Of a stretch of 41,509 nt of DNA, positions 33,243 to 41,509 are shown one piece after another (within the stretch, counting starts at the first letter, position 1; every line of letters begins with the position of its first letter). This DNA is from Candidatus Igneacidithiobacillus taupoensis (GTDB lineage: Bacteria > Pseudomonadota > Gammaproteobacteria > Acidithiobacillales > Acidithiobacillaceae). Location of the stretch: contig JAEPKX010000012.1 in assembly GCA_021375695.1 (NCBI GenBank), positions 1 through 41,509 of the forward strand, written 5' to 3'. Position numbers and translations under genes: made by a program. The notes under the pieces are model-generated. The model was not told the DNA's origin. It searched no databases and saw nothing but the letters and a program-made list of their open reading frames with translations.

Positions 33243-34147
33243 GGTAGTGGCCTCAGCCGCAACTGCGCCGATTGCAATAAGTGGACTTCTTGACCATTCC
33301 CGACGCGCAGGCGACCATCGTTCTCCAGGTCCAGAACCTGCCACACTTGGGCTTGGTTCCCTTGCTCCACATAGACAGCTTGCCCGCGTAGGCGGTCCGC
33401 TTGCCACCAGCGCTCGCGAAATGGGGCGAACCCATGCCGGGTCAATTGCGGGAAGTCTTGTTGCCACTGCGCCCAGATCTTGCACAGTAGATCCCTTCGC
33501 TGGCCCTGCCACGAGGTGTCGGCCAGACTGATGGCAGTGGGGGGGAGGCCTGGGTCTTTGCCCACATTCAGACCAAGACCCAGCACCCAGTCCTGGTGCT
33601 CCGCTCGATATCGTCCCTCCAACAGGACGCCAGCCAGCTTTTGCTGCCCTATCCAGAGGTCGTTGGGCCATTTGACCCAGAGCTCCGGGACCCAGGGGGA
33701 AAGGACTTTCCAGATCCCGAGGGCTGCCACCAGGGGAAAGACGCCCAGAGATTCCTTCGGGGGGGAAACCCGCAGGCTGAGGTACAAATGCAAGCCAAAG
33801 GGAGAATGCCAGGGCCGACCCTGGCGCCCACGTCCAGCCCATTGAGCCTCGGCAAGCCCCAGGACCAGATGGGGGGATTCCAGGACGCGAGTGTTGCTGG
33901 AATCGCAGAGGGGCCAGAGACCGATGGCGTCCAGGGGTAGTTGCAGTTGTTCAGCCAACAAGGACCGTTGCCAAGGCTCCAGGGGAGGAGTCAGGCGATG
34001 GGAGCCTTGCCAATGGGTCAACGGTAAACCCCATTCCCGCGCCTCGCCAAGGAGGATGGGAGGGAGATCCACCACATTACCCGCATAGAGCTCGTCAAGG
34101 ATCGCAAGAAGAGCCTTTGATGGTGCTTTAGTTGCGGATCTGGCCAT
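33239..34147 (-). CDS. birA: Biotin-[acetyl-CoA-carboxylase] ligase
   Basis: Attaches biotin to the carboxylase carrier protein. The catalytic domain has the biotin/AMP loop [43 protein letters not shown] and GLGLNVG. The N-terminal about 60 residues look like the winged helix of BirA ([15 protein letters not shown]...), so it might also act as a biotin-dependent repressor. I took ATG 34147, with GTG 34150 directly before it as an alternative; it overlaps proA by 20 bp. birA-coaX order is common. Confidence 0.92.
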   Translation of the reverse strand: MARSATKAPSKALLAILDELYAGNVVDLPPILLGEAREWGLPLTHWQGSHRLTPPLEPWQRSLLAEQLQLPLDAIGLWPLCDSSNTRVLESPHLVLGLAEAQWAGRGRQGRPWHSPFGLHLYLSLRVSPPKESLGVFPLVAALGIWKVLSPWVPELWVKWPNDLWIGQQKLAGVLLEGRYRAEHQDWVLGLGLNVGKDPGLPPTAISLADTSWQGQRRDLLCKIWAQWQQDFPQLTRHGFAPFRERWWQADRLRGQAVYVEQGNQAQVWQVLDLENDGRLRVGNGQEVHLLQSAQLRLRPLP

Positions 34148-35390
34148 CACCGAGGACGATCCATTTGTCCAGGGTCAGTCCCTCCAGCCCAACGGGTCCG
34201 CGCACGTGCAGTCGATTGGTGGAGATGCCAATTTCTGCCCCAAGGCCGTATTCGAAACCATCGGCAAAGCGGGTGGAAGCATTGACCATGACCGAGCTTG
34301 CATCCACCTCCCGGAGGAAGCGCCGGGCATGGGAGTAGTTTTCGGTGACAATGGCCTCCGTATGTTGAGAACCATAGCGATTGATGTGGGCAATGGCCTC
34401 ATCCAGGCCGGCGACGATCTTGACGGAGAGGATGGCAGCCAGATATTCCGTGCCCCAATCTTCTTCGCTAGCGGCCAGGGCACCGGGAATGCGGGGAAGA
34501 CTTTCGCTGCAAGCCCGAATTTCTACGCCTTTTTCCTGGAGTGCCTGACAGATGGGGAGCAGGAGATCGTCCATGCGCGCGCGGTCAATGAGCAGACTTT
34601 CGGCAGTATTGCAGGTTCCAAGGCGCTGGGTTTTGGCATTGAGGACAATGCGTAGGGCCTTTTGGGGATCGGCATCGGCATCTACATAGACATGACAGTT
34701 CCCGTCCAGATGCATGATGACCGGAATCCTGGATTCCTCCCGAATGCGGGAAAGCAGACCTTTGCCGCCCCTGGGGATGACCACATCGATATATTCTTCC
34801 ATTTGGAGCAGGGCACCAACGGCCTCCCGGTCAGGATGCGGGACATATTGGACCAGATCCAGGGGCAGTCCAGCCTTGCCCAGGGCCGCCCGCAGCCGTT
34901 CGGCAATGGCCTGATTGCTATGCAAGGACTCAGAGCCCCCCCGCAGGATCACGGCATTACCGGACTTCACACAAAGACCAGCGGCATCGGCCGTCACATT
35001 GGGACGGGATTCATAGATCATGGCAATGACCCCAAGAGGCATGCGCATCTTGCCCACCTGGATGCCCGATGGACGAAAACGAAGATCATGGATTTCTCCG
35101 ACGGGGTCGGGGAGGGCGGCGATCTCTTCCAGCCCCTTGGCCATGGCCTCAATGCGGGCCTCGTCCAGGCGCAGCCGATCCAGAAAAGCCGCATCCCGAC
35201 CTCCCTGCTCGGCCGTGCGCAGATCCTTGCGATTGGCCCGCTGGATATTGTCCTGATCACGACGCAGGAACTCTGCCATCCAGACCAGGGCTTGGTTCTT
35301 GGCCCCTGCCTCCATGGACAAGAGGCGCCGTTGGGCGTTTCGGGCGCGCTCCCCCAGGGGGCGGAGAAGTGTGTGCCATTGTTCGGTCAT
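34128..35390 (-). CDS. proA: Gamma-glutamyl phosphate reductase (glutamate-5-semialdehyde dehydrogenase)
   Basis: Second step of proline synthesis. Family signatures: [39 protein letters not shown], catalytic Cys260 in GTCNTAES, and [20 protein letters not shown] near the C-end. 420 residues, normal length. ATG 35390 (MTEQWH) overlaps the holA stop as ATGA; the 9 residues further upstream are not needed. In many bacteria nadD follows proA; here birA does. Confidence 0.96.
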   Translation of the reverse strand: MTEQWHTLLRPLGERARNAQRRLLSMEAGAKNQALVWMAEFLRRDQDNIQRANRKDLRTAEQGGRDAAFLDRLRLDEARIEAMAKGLEEIAALPDPVGEIHDLRFRPSGIQVGKMRMPLGVIAMIYESRPNVTADAAGLCVKSGNAVILRGGSESLHSNQAIAERLRAALGKAGLPLDLVQYVPHPDREAVGALLQMEEYIDVVIPRGGKGLLSRIREESRIPVIMHLDGNCHVYVDADADPQKALRIVLNAKTQRLGTCNTAESLLIDRARMDDLLLPICQALQEKGVEIRACSESLPRIPGALAASEEDWGTEYLAAILSVKIVAGLDEAIAHINRYGSQHTEAIVTENYSHARRFLREVDASSVMVNASTRFADGFEYGLGAEIGISTNRLHVRGPVGLEGLTLDKWIVLGDGQIRN

Positions 35391-36433
35391 GGGGTATTCT
35401 CCTTGGCCACTGGCCATTGCAACGAGGGAATATTGTGACCTGCAAGGCCGTGGGCGGCAAATTGGAGGGCCAAATCGGCCAAGGCTGGCCAGAAGGGGCG
35501 AGGGTCTTGCCCCTTGATCCGGGCGTCAATCTGACCGCAAAAAGACAGGGATTCCAGCAAATGCTGACGGGGGATACGACGAGCCGCAGCGAGCAAGGCT
35601 TCACTGCGAGGAGGAAAGATGCGTTCCCGACGCAAGATTTCTTCCGGACTACCGTCTTGTAGTTGGAGGAGGAGAACGATATCCCGGTGCAGGGTCCAGA
35701 GCAGCAGGATGGGTTCGGCTTCATTTTGCTGCAAACGACGAAGGGTCCGGATGATGCGATTGGGATCGCCGGCCAAGACCGCCTCGCTTAGATCAAAGAT
35801 GGAGAACTGAGCGCTATCACCAAGGAGTTCTGGCAGATCCTGGGATGTCAGACTTTGTCCTGGAAAGAGCTCGGCAAAACGACGAATGGCCTGCTCGGCA
35901 GCAGCCAGATTGCCCTCGGTACGCTGGGCCAGATCGGCGATCACTTCGCTGCTGGCGGCCACCTGGGCAGATTGCAAGCGTTGGGCGATCCAGCGCGGCC
36001 AGTGCCTGGTCTCGGGGGGATAGAGGAGGAGGACGCCGCAGCGGGTTGACTGATCGAGCTCCTGGAACCACTTGAGTTTTTGGGCCTGGGCATCGGGGCG
36101 CGGGCCCAGGACGAGAAGGCGGGTTTCGGCCGGAGGAGATTGTAACCAAAAGGCCAGACTGGTGGCGGCTTCTTTCCCGGGGCGGAGATCATCCAAACGG
36201 AGAATCACTACCCGTCGTTCGGCAAAGAGCGAAAGGCTATCCCGCTCTTCCCGCAATCGTCCCCATTGGTTTTCGCCGGTGATTCGTTGGCGCTGGTCAA
36301 AGCCCGCCCGCTGCCAGTAGCCCAGAATCTCCTTTTCGGTCTCGGCAAGCAACAGTGGCTCATCAGAAAAAATCCCATAGCAGGGCCGATCCGTACGCAG
36401 ATCGTGGGGCCAGTCGCGGGCCTTGAGGCGCAT
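35387..36433 (-). CDS. holA: DNA polymerase III, delta subunit
   Basis: Clamp-loader subunit that opens the beta clamp. A 348-residue protein with the family N-end ([20 protein letters not shown]), [29 protein letters not shown] and C-terminal helical collar [24 protein letters not shown]-like segment. Location between lptE and proA is the classical one. Its ATG overlaps the lptE stop by 1 bp (TGATG). Confidence 0.93.
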   Translation of the reverse strand: MRLKARDWPHDLRTDRPCYGIFSDEPLLLAETEKEILGYWQRAGFDQRQRITGENQWGRLREERDSLSLFAERRVVILRLDDLRPGKEAATSLAFWLQSPPAETRLLVLGPRPDAQAQKLKWFQELDQSTRCGVLLLYPPETRHWPRWIAQRLQSAQVAASSEVIADLAQRTEGNLAAAEQAIRRFAELFPGQSLTSQDLPELLGDSAQFSIFDLSEAVLAGDPNRIIRTLRRLQQNEAEPILLLWTLHRDIVLLLQLQDGSPEEILRRERIFPPRSEALLAAARRIPRQHLLESLSFCGQIDARIKGQDPRPFWPALADLALQFAAHGLAGHNIPSLQWPVAKENTP

Positions 36434-36921
36434 CAGCCAAAGCGCGGCGAGAGCAAGACCCGCCGGAGGACCTCTTGGGCAGCCTCCTCCACCAATTGGC
36501 GTTGGTTCTCTGCTTGCTGGACGTTGGTGGCCAGGGGGTTGGCACTATTGTAGGTAAAGCTTTGTTCCACCAGCAGGGGGGCTGGTGGAAGCAGGATCTT
36601 TTGGCCTTGCTCGACACTGATCTGCCCCCGTAGCGTGTTGAGAAATTCCAGGGCCGCACCACTACTGGGGCTGATACTAATGGCCCGCTGATCGATGCGG
36701 ATATTTTCCAGACGCAGGACGGGACCGCTAGCAGAGGAATGGTTGCCGTCCCGTTCCAAGGCCCGTTCCACGGCTGAAGCAAGCAGACCCCCGGCAGGAC
36801 CGGTGCTTTGCACTTGCAGCCCCGCAAGGCTCTGGGGGATGGTACTGCCGCCGGGCAGATGGAAACCGCAGCCTGCCAGAGTGGAGAAGGTCAACATAGC
36901 CAGGAAATGTCGGCGGTTCAT
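36433..36921 (-). CDS. lptE: LPS-assembly lipoprotein LptE
   Basis: Outer-membrane lipoprotein that plugs LptD and helps insert LPS. A 162-residue protein: signal peptide with lipobox LAGC (Cys18), directly followed by GFHLPG, the family start of the mature protein. A long C-terminal helix [19 protein letters not shown] is typical. Position between leuS and holA fits. ATGA overlap with leuS. Confidence 0.92.
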   Translation of the reverse strand: MNRRHFLAMLTFSTLAGCGFHLPGGSTIPQSLAGLQVQSTGPAGGLLASAVERALERDGNHSSASGPVLRLENIRIDQRAISISPSSGAALEFLNTLRGQISVEQGQKILLPPAPLLVEQSFTYNSANPLATNVQQAENQRQLVEEAAQEVLRRVLLSPRFG

Positions 36922-39386
36922 GGCAGCACGATATTGATGAGGCGATTGGGAACGACAATGACCTTGGCCGGAGTTTTATTCTGTAAGTGTCGCTGCATCT
37001 GGGGGTGTTGCAAAACCAGCTCCTGCAGCTTGGCCGGAGCGGCATCGGCGGGAAATTCCAGGCGCTCACGTAACTTGCCATTGATCTGGATGACCAAAGA
37101 AATCTGATCTACTGCCAGGGCAGCAGGGTCCACCTGGGGCCAGCGGGCCTGGGCCACCAAGCCCTCTTCACCCAGGTGCTGCCAGCAGTCCTCGGCCAAA
37201 TGGGGGGCGAAGGGAGCCAGCAATAACACCAGGGTTCGCAAGCCTTCGCCAAGAACGGCAGAAAGGTCCTGCTCTTGCGTACGCCCCGATGCCTTTGCCA
37301 GGGCATTGCTCAATTCCATACAGGCAGCAATGGCCACATTGAAATGCTGGCGCTCGGCAAGGTTCTGACTGACCCGATCAATGGTCTGATGGATTTGTCG
37401 GCGCAGCAGGCGCGCCTCATCACCAAGGCTTGCGGGTTGGGGAGGGACAGGGGGAGTGTACTCGTGGACCAAGCGCCAGACCCGATGCAGAAAGCGATGG
37501 GCCCCTTCCACGGCACTGTCGGACCATTCCAGCGATTGCTCGGGGGGCGCTGCAAAAAGGATGAACAGGCGCGCGGTGTCGGCCCCATAGCGGTCGATGA
37601 TACCTTGGGGATCGACGGTATTGCCCTTGGATTTACTCATTTTGCTGCCATCTTTGAGGACCATGCCCTGGGTCAGCAGGCGTGCAAAGGGTTCGTCAAA
37701 ACGGCTATCCTGCCTGGGTAGGAGCCCACAATCCCGCAGCAGACGATGGAAAAAGCGGGCATAAAGCAAATGCAAAACCGCGTGTTCGATGCCCCCCACA
37801 TATTGGTCCACAGGCAGCCAGTGGCTGGCCCGCTCATCGAGCATGGCTTGGGCATCGGGGCAGGTAAAGCGGGCATAGTACCAGGAGCTTTCCACAAAGG
37901 TGTCCATGGTATCGGTTTCCCGCCGGGCAGGCCCGCCACATTGCGGACAGGTCACTTCGAGAAATTCCGGGTCATCCAGAAGGGGTGAGCGTGGATCCTT
38001 GAGCTGATAGTGGGTGGGCAGCAGCACGGGAAGCTGTCTTTCGGGGACGGGAAGCACACCACATTGTGGACAGTGGATCATGGGGATGGGGGTTCCCCAG
38101 TAGCGTTGCCGCGAAATCCCCCAATCCCGCAAGCGGTATTGGATGCGGCGAGCCCCCAGCCCCCTGGCCGCCAAAGCCTCGGTGATCCGTTTCTTTGCAC
38201 TTTCGCTGTCGAGCCCATCGAAAGGGCCGGAGTGGACGAGAATCCCTGGTTTGGTCAGGGCAGCAGTCAGGGCCTCGGCTGGGGGAACTTCCCCATCCTG
38301 CGTAATGACCACTTTGATGGGCAGGGTATATTTGCGGGCAAACTCAAAATCGCGTTGGTCATGGGCGGGCACACTCATGACCGCACCTTCGCCATAGCTC
38401 ATTAGGACAAAGTTTGCTGCCCAAACAGGAAGACGTTCCCCAGTCAGGGGATGGAGTACGTCCAGACCCAGGGGTGCGCCTAACTTTTCCTGGGTCTCAA
38501 TGACCGCTTCGGACACCCCGCCAAGCTTACAGCGCTCCAGAAAAGCAGCTAGTTCCGCGTTGTGCTGGGCGGCCTGCTGACAGATGGGATGCTCGGGGGC
38601 AAGGGCAAGGTAACTGACACCCAGGAGCGTGTCAGGTCGGGTGGTGAAAACCTTGATGGAACCGCTGCCATCGGCAAGGGGGAACTGTATTTCCGCTCCC
38701 TCCGAACGACCGATCCAGTTTCGTTGCATGGCCAGTACCTGCTCTGGCCATTGTCCTTCCAGACCCTCCAGACCCGCCAGCAATTCATCGGCGTAAGCAC
38801 TGATACGTAGGAACCATTGGTTGATTTCTCGGCGTTCTACCAAGGCACCCGAACGCCAGCCCCGCCCGTCCACCACTTGTTCGTTGGCCAGGACCGTCTG
38901 ATCTACCGGGTCCCAGTTCACGGTGCTTACTTTTTGATAGACGAGATTCTTTTTCCATAATTGCAAGAAAAGCCATTGTTCCCAGCGATAATATTCCGGT
39001 GTACAGGTGGTGATTTCCCGTGACCAGTCGTAGGACAGCCCCAAACGCTGGAGTTGGGCGCGCATGTGCTCGATGTTGGCAAAGGTCCATTGGGCCGGGG
39101 CAACCCCATTTTTGAGGGCGGCATTTTCGGCAGGAAGGCCAAAGGCATCCCAGCCCATTGGATGCAAGACATCCTTGCCCAACATCCGCTGGTACCGGGC
39201 AATGGCATCCACAATGCTGTAGTTGCGAACATGGCCCATGTGTAACTGCCCAGAGGGGTACGGGAACATGGCCAAGGCGTAAAATTTGTTGGGCCCCGGT
39301 TTTGCTGGGGCACGAAAGACCTGGCTGTCCTGCCAGCGTTGCTGGATGGATCGTTCCAGGCTTTGGGGGTCGTAGCTTTGACTCAT
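36918..39386 (-). CDS. leuS: Leucyl-tRNA synthetase
   Basis: Charges tRNA-Leu. HIGH motif HMGH at 49-52, editing domain (about 220-410) with the T-rich region [26 protein letters not shown] at 582-586, anticodon-binding helices and a C-terminal domain ending in [13 protein letters not shown] zinc-ribbon-like CPQCG...CPQCGG pair lies in the middle. Length 822 is normal. It overlaps yhbY and lptE by ATGA on each side. Confidence 0.97.
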   Translation of the reverse strand: MSQSYDPQSLERSIQQRWQDSQVFRAPAKPGPNKFYALAMFPYPSGQLHMGHVRNYSIVDAIARYQRMLGKDVLHPMGWDAFGLPAENAALKNGVAPAQWTFANIEHMRAQLQRLGLSYDWSREITTCTPEYYRWEQWLFLQLWKKNLVYQKVSTVNWDPVDQTVLANEQVVDGRGWRSGALVERREINQWFLRISAYADELLAGLEGLEGQWPEQVLAMQRNWIGRSEGAEIQFPLADGSGSIKVFTTRPDTLLGVSYLALAPEHPICQQAAQHNAELAAFLERCKLGGVSEAVIETQEKLGAPLGLDVLHPLTGERLPVWAANFVLMSYGEGAVMSVPAHDQRDFEFARKYTLPIKVVITQDGEVPPAEALTAALTKPGILVHSGPFDGLDSESAKKRITEALAARGLGARRIQYRLRDWGISRQRYWGTPIPMIHCPQCGVLPVPERQLPVLLPTHYQLKDPRSPLLDDPEFLEVTCPQCGGPARRETDTMDTFVESSWYYARFTCPDAQAMLDERASHWLPVDQYVGGIEHAVLHLLYARFFHRLLRDCGLLPRQDSRFDEPFARLLTQGMVLKDGSKMSKSKGNTVDPQGIIDRYGADTARLFILFAAPPEQSLEWSDSAVEGAHRFLHRVWRLVHEYTPPVPPQPASLGDEARLLRRQIHQTIDRVSQNLAERQHFNVAIAACMELSNALAKASGRTQEQDLSAVLGEGLRTLVLLLAPFAPHLAEDCWQHLGEEGLVAQARWPQVDPAALAVDQISLVIQINGKLRERLEFPADAAPAKLQELVLQHPQMQRHLQNKTPAKVIVVPNRLINIVLP

Positions 39387-39682
39387 GGGTGGTTGGTACT
39401 CGATGGTTTGGGAGAATCGGAGCGGGAACGGTACAGAATCAACACTCGCCCGATGCGGCCGATGATTTCTGCACCGTTGGCGTTGACGAGTTCGGCAATG
39501 CAGGCTTCCCGCTCTTCCCGATCCAGGGCTGGAAGCTGGACCTTGATGAGCTCATGATCTTCCAGGGCACGATCCAACTCTGCATGCACGGACGGACTGA
39601 CCCCCCTGGCACCCAGGAGCACCACGGGTTTTAGGTGATGGGCCTTGGCTTTGAGTCCTTGTCGGGCGGAACTGGTTAACAT
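39383..39682 (-). CDS. yhbY: YhbY/CRS1 RNA-binding protein
   Basis: A 99-residue CRM-domain protein that associates with pre-50S ribosomes. Pattern: [41 protein letters not shown], then [17 protein letters not shown]. First gene of the operon down to coaX; divergent from rlmE as in E. coli. Confidence 0.92.
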   Translation of the reverse strand: MLTSSARQGLKAKAHHLKPVVLLGARGVSPSVHAELDRALEDHELIKVQLPALDREEREACIAELVNANGAEIIGRIGRVLILYRSRSDSPKPSSTNHP

Positions 39683-39711
39683 GTTATGCTATGCCTTGCG
39701 CAAAGAAGCAA

Positions 39712-39740
39712 AGTGTACGGTCGGACCGTAGATGGGTCAA
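39712..39740 (-). promoter_or_regulatory. Sigma70 promoter of the yhbY-leuS-...-coaX operon
   Basis: On the minus strand: TTGACC (39735-39740), 17-bp spacer, TACACT (39712-39717). Transcription would start near 39705, 23 nt before the yhbY ATG. The -35 box lies just before the rlmE ribosome site, so the divergent genes share this space. Confidence 0.6.
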
Positions 39741-39751
39741 AGGGAGGGGTT

Positions 39752-40393
39752 TTGGCGCGAAGCATATCCAGCAAACGTTGGCTTAGGGAGCACTTTCAAG
39801 ATCCCTTTGTACAGCGGGCGGCCAAAGAGGGTTACCGTTCCCGGGCCAGTTACAAGCTGTTGGAAATCCAGGAAAAGGATCGGATTCTGCGCCCGGGCAT
39901 GACGGTCCTGGATTTGGGTGCGGCACCGGGAGGTTGGACACAGGTGGCAGCCCGGATCGTGGGGCCCACGGGTCGCGTGGTGGCCGTAGACCGGCTCCCC
40001 ATGGATCCCGTTGGGGACGCCCAGATCCTTTGTGGCGATATCTACGACGAGGAGATCATTGCCCAATGTCACGAGCTGTTGCCGAGCGGAGTTGATCTGC
40101 TGTTGAGCGATATGGCTCCGAACCTCTCGGGTATTGTCAGTGCTGACCAAGCCCGTGCCATGGGTCTTTGTGAGCTGGCTTTGGAGCTGGCCGGCCAATG
40201 GCTGCGACCGGGAGGCAATCTCGTGATGAAAGTTTTCATGGGGGCGGGGGCGGATTCCTTACGGCAACAATTACGTGTCCAGTTTGACAAAATCGTGGTC
40301 CGTAAACCCGCGGCCTCGCGGGCTCGATCTGCCGAGCAGTATTGGTTGGCTTTGGGTTTTCGCGGCACGAACAGAAGTCCTGGGTGTAGATAA
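39752..40393 (+). CDS. rlmE: 23S rRNA 2'-O-methyltransferase RlmE (FtsJ)
   Basis: Methylates U2552 (E. coli numbering) of 23S rRNA in the 50S subunit. N-end RSISSKRWLREHFQDPFVQRAAKEGYRSRASYKLLEI with the catalytic Lys, SAM motif VLDLGAAPGGWTQVA, LSDMAPNLSG with catalytic Asp, and LVMKVFMGAG with the second Lys. I chose TTG 39752 with GGGAGGGG just upstream, giving 213 residues against 209 in E. coli; the ATG at 39686 would add 22 unmatched residues. ftsH, the usual next gene, is replaced by a tRNA gene. Confidence 0.94.
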   Translation: MARSISSKRWLREHFQDPFVQRAAKEGYRSRASYKLLEIQEKDRILRPGMTVLDLGAAPGGWTQVAARIVGPTGRVVAVDRLPMDPVGDAQILCGDIYDEEIIAQCHELLPSGVDLLLSDMAPNLSGIVSADQARAMGLCELALELAGQWLRPGGNLVMKVFMGAGADSLRQQLRVQFDKIVVRKPAASRARSAEQYWLALGFRGTNRSPGCR

Positions 40394-40422
40394 GGAGATC
40401 CCTGGAGCTTCCCAAAGGATGC

Positions 40423-40451
40423 TGGACGATTTTCCCCTGCTTCCTTATAAT
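40423..40451 (+). promoter_or_regulatory. Promoter of the tRNA-Arg gene
   Basis: TGGACG (40423-40428), 17-bp spacer, perfect TATAAT (40446-40451). Start of transcription would be near 40458, 5 nt before the tRNA. Confidence 0.65.
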
Positions 40452-40462
40452 GTCAAAACTTT

Positions 40463-40539
40463 GCGCGGTTAGCTCAGCTGGATAGAGCGTTGGCCTCCGA
40501 AGCCAAAGGTCAGTGGTTCGAATCCACTATCGCGCGCCA
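40463..40539 (+). tRNA. tRNA-Arg (anticodon CCG)
   Basis: 77 nt with CCA encoded. Acceptor GCGCGGT pairs with ATCGCGC (one G-T pair), discriminator G. D-loop AGCTCAGCTGGATAGAGC; anticodon stem TTGGC/GCCAA with loop CTCCGAA, anticodon CCG at 40497-40499, reading CGG; T-arm GTGGTTCGAATCCAC. Its 3' end is followed by foreign-looking DNA. Confidence 0.97.
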
Positions 40540-41102
40540 AATAAATCAATTGGTTACGATAATCTCTCTCCTTCAACTTTCCGTCCGTGACCATACTGAA
40601 TAGTTGGTCAGCGTGATTTTTCATGATTTCGACTGTAAGCCGCCGTGACCATTCTGGTGTCATTCTGGCGCTTGATCCCTCGACGAGACATATTCAAACC
40701 AATCCCCCACGCCACATCCAAGGTACTCGCAAAGCGAGTCGATTGTTTCCAGTTCCAAAGGACCAAATGTGATCCACGTACGATCCGAAACCGATTGAAA
40801 GACTCAGTATTGATTGAGAATACGCACTACTTGTGCCCCTGTAATTGCTGTTGCTGTATTCATTCATCGTTTGCTCAGCCCGGATGTCGGCCTTGTCAGG
40901 CAGACCCCGAAGAAATACGCGGTGTAAGCCTGGGTTTCTCTGCTTAGCACAGGGTAGCATGCCACAGCAGCATGGGCGCCAATAAAAAAATCGGCCAAGA
41001 CAATCCGCTTTCTACCCTCTTGTCAGCGGTAGCGAGCGAAGGCTTTGCCGGCCCGGACCGGCTGTGCAGCAGCGCTGAGCCGGGCGGGTTTGTGCTGCGG
41101 GC
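40540..41102. other. Mostly non-coding region after the tRNA
   Basis: About 560 bases with several short overlapping frames on both strands, none convincing except the decayed regulator at 40660-40863. AT content falls sharply after about 41030, where GC-rich sequence with small dyads (for example GCCGG/CCGGC near 41047-41062) leads to the GlcG-like gene. No copy of the tRNA 3' end is seen as a direct repeat inside the window. Confidence 0.5.
40660..40863 (-). pseudogene. Decayed XRE-type regulator remnant
   Basis: Reading the minus strand ending at 40660 gives a peptide whose C-part LETIDSLCEYLGCGVGDWFEYV matches the end of small XRE/Cro-like regulators (family: lDtLcraLdCqpGDLLeYV). In-frame TGA at 40804-40806 separates it from a short N-terminal piece starting at ATG 40863, which does not show a clear helix-turn-helix. 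The open part alone is 47 codons. I take it as the remnant of a mobile-element or toxin-antitoxin-type regulator. It was not listed as a normal frame because it lacks a start codon. Confidence 0.45.
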
Positions 41103-41509
41103 TCAGAACGCCAGATCGCCCTCGATGGCGTCTAGCCCCGCCTTGGCGCAGACGTCGTCATTGTCACCGCCGGGTGCGCCCGACACGCCGATGGCGCCGA
41201 CCATCTGCCCGGCGGCTTCAATCGGCAGACCGCCGCCGATCATCACCACCCCGGGTAGGTTTTTGATCGCGGATTCCGCCGAGCCGGGTTTGTTCACCCG
41301 CACGGCGACATTGCTCGTCGCCTCGCGCCAGCTCGCCGCAGTGCGCGCCTTACCTTCGGCGGCGGCCACGGTGTGCCAGCCGGCGTAGCGGTCGCGCAGC
41401 ACCACTAGCGGCAGCCCCGACGGGTCGGTGACCGCCACCGCCACCTGCCAGCCGCGCTTGGCGCACTCTGCCTTGGCCGCCTGCGCCGCCTTCAACGCGG
41501 TTTCCGGGG
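41103..41509 (-). CDS. GlcG/HbpS-like (DUF336) heme-binding-type protein, partial
   Basis: The C-terminal about 135 residues of a GlcG/HbpS family protein; the N-end lies beyond the window edge (the frame stays open through 41509). Family pattern: A....AK..GW.VAVAVTDPSG.PLVVLRDRYAG, TA..KARTAAS, LPGVVMIGGGLPIEAAGQMVGAIGVSGAPGGDNDDVCAKAGLDAI. These proteins bind heme or degradation products, or are of unknown role near glycolate genes. Its base use is different from its neighbours: of 57 codons read from 41495 down, only 5 end in A or T. No signal peptide can be judged from the part seen. Confidence 0.85.
   Translation of the reverse strand, partial: PETALKAAQAAKAECAKRGWQVAVAVTDPSGLPLVVLRDRYAGWHTVAAAEGKARTAASWREATSNVAVRVNKPGSAESAIKNLPGVVMIGGGLPIEAAGQMVGAIGVSGAPGGDNDDVCAKAGLDAIEGDLAF

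Noticed and set aside
40469-40663. Minus-strand frame ending in DSGFEPLTFGFGGQRSIQLS
   Set aside because: Its C-terminal third is the antisense of the tRNA-Arg gene, a well-known false peptide; the rest shows no recognisable domain.
40645-40947. Plus-strand 100-residue Cys-rich frame
   Set aside because: Lies antisense to the XRE-like remnant, has no ribosome site, and its Cys cluster comes from a CTGTTGCTG-type repeat in non-coding DNA.
41493-41495. TTG as true start of the GlcG-like gene
   Set aside because: The frame stays open to the window edge and the family has further residues upstream, so the gene is cut rather than starting here.

Overview
The window reads as a chromosomal segment of a gammaproteobacterium-like, probably Acidithiobacillus-type (Acidithiobacillia) bacterium. 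This rests on the mix of genes (a GlrK-QseG-GlrR two-component cassette, HPr/enzyme I without sugar-specific PTS parts, AsmA-like/mutY/yggX order, DUF1841, DUF3579, DUF502, a DUF1641-like protein and a small His/Lys-rich exported protein resembling acid-shock proteins). No rRNA or species marker is present, so the assignment is an inference. Genes are dense, moderately GC-rich, and often overlap by ATGA or TTGA. I saw no insertion sequence, CRISPR array or prophage.

Left part (1-6050, minus strand): an operon led by a His-rich unknown protein, then endonuclease III, a FIST-domain sensor-like protein and an exported LysM L,D-transpeptidase. Next come a beta-CASP metallo-beta-lactamase nuclease and glycogen synthase. 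Divergent from glgA, with a good sigma70 promoter, is a stand-alone C-terminal half of a KDO-transferase-like glycosyltransferase. Positions 6767-9298 (minus) hold a DUF502 membrane protein, galU, a DUF3579 protein and a membrane-anchored unknown protein.

Regulatory core (9363-13397): a minus-strand glrK-qseG-glrR cassette joined by ATGA overlaps. The divergent intergenic region carries an almost perfect sigma54 promoter that points away from glrK into an unknown gene. That gene seems to carry a frameshift near 13217-13228. An 8-bp inverted repeat lies about 70-105 bp upstream of the promoter, where an enhancer for GlrR would be expected. I consider this the most interesting locus. recN and nadK follow on the minus strand, then a membrane protein with a superinfection-immunity-like domain and a zinc ribbon.

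Middle (16483-28341, mostly plus): ptsH-ptsI, an AsmA-like protein, mutY and yggX; then the small acid-shock-like gene with a strong terminator; a 566-residue helical repeat protein (minus); and DUF1841-pepF-fumC-DAHP synthase. mutY and pepF probably start at TTG codons overlapping the preceding stop.

Right part: metG and pepP diverge, followed by a 3D-domain exported protein. A long minus-strand operon yhbY-leuS-lptE-holA-proA-birA-coaX runs from 39682 down to 32493 from one recognisable promoter. rlmE diverges from yhbY and is followed by tRNA-Arg(CCG). Beyond the tRNA the character changes: a decayed XRE-type regulator remnant lies in otherwise non-coding DNA, followed by the 3' part of a very GC-rich GlcG/HbpS-like gene cut by the window edge. 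This suggests a genomic-island junction at the tRNA.
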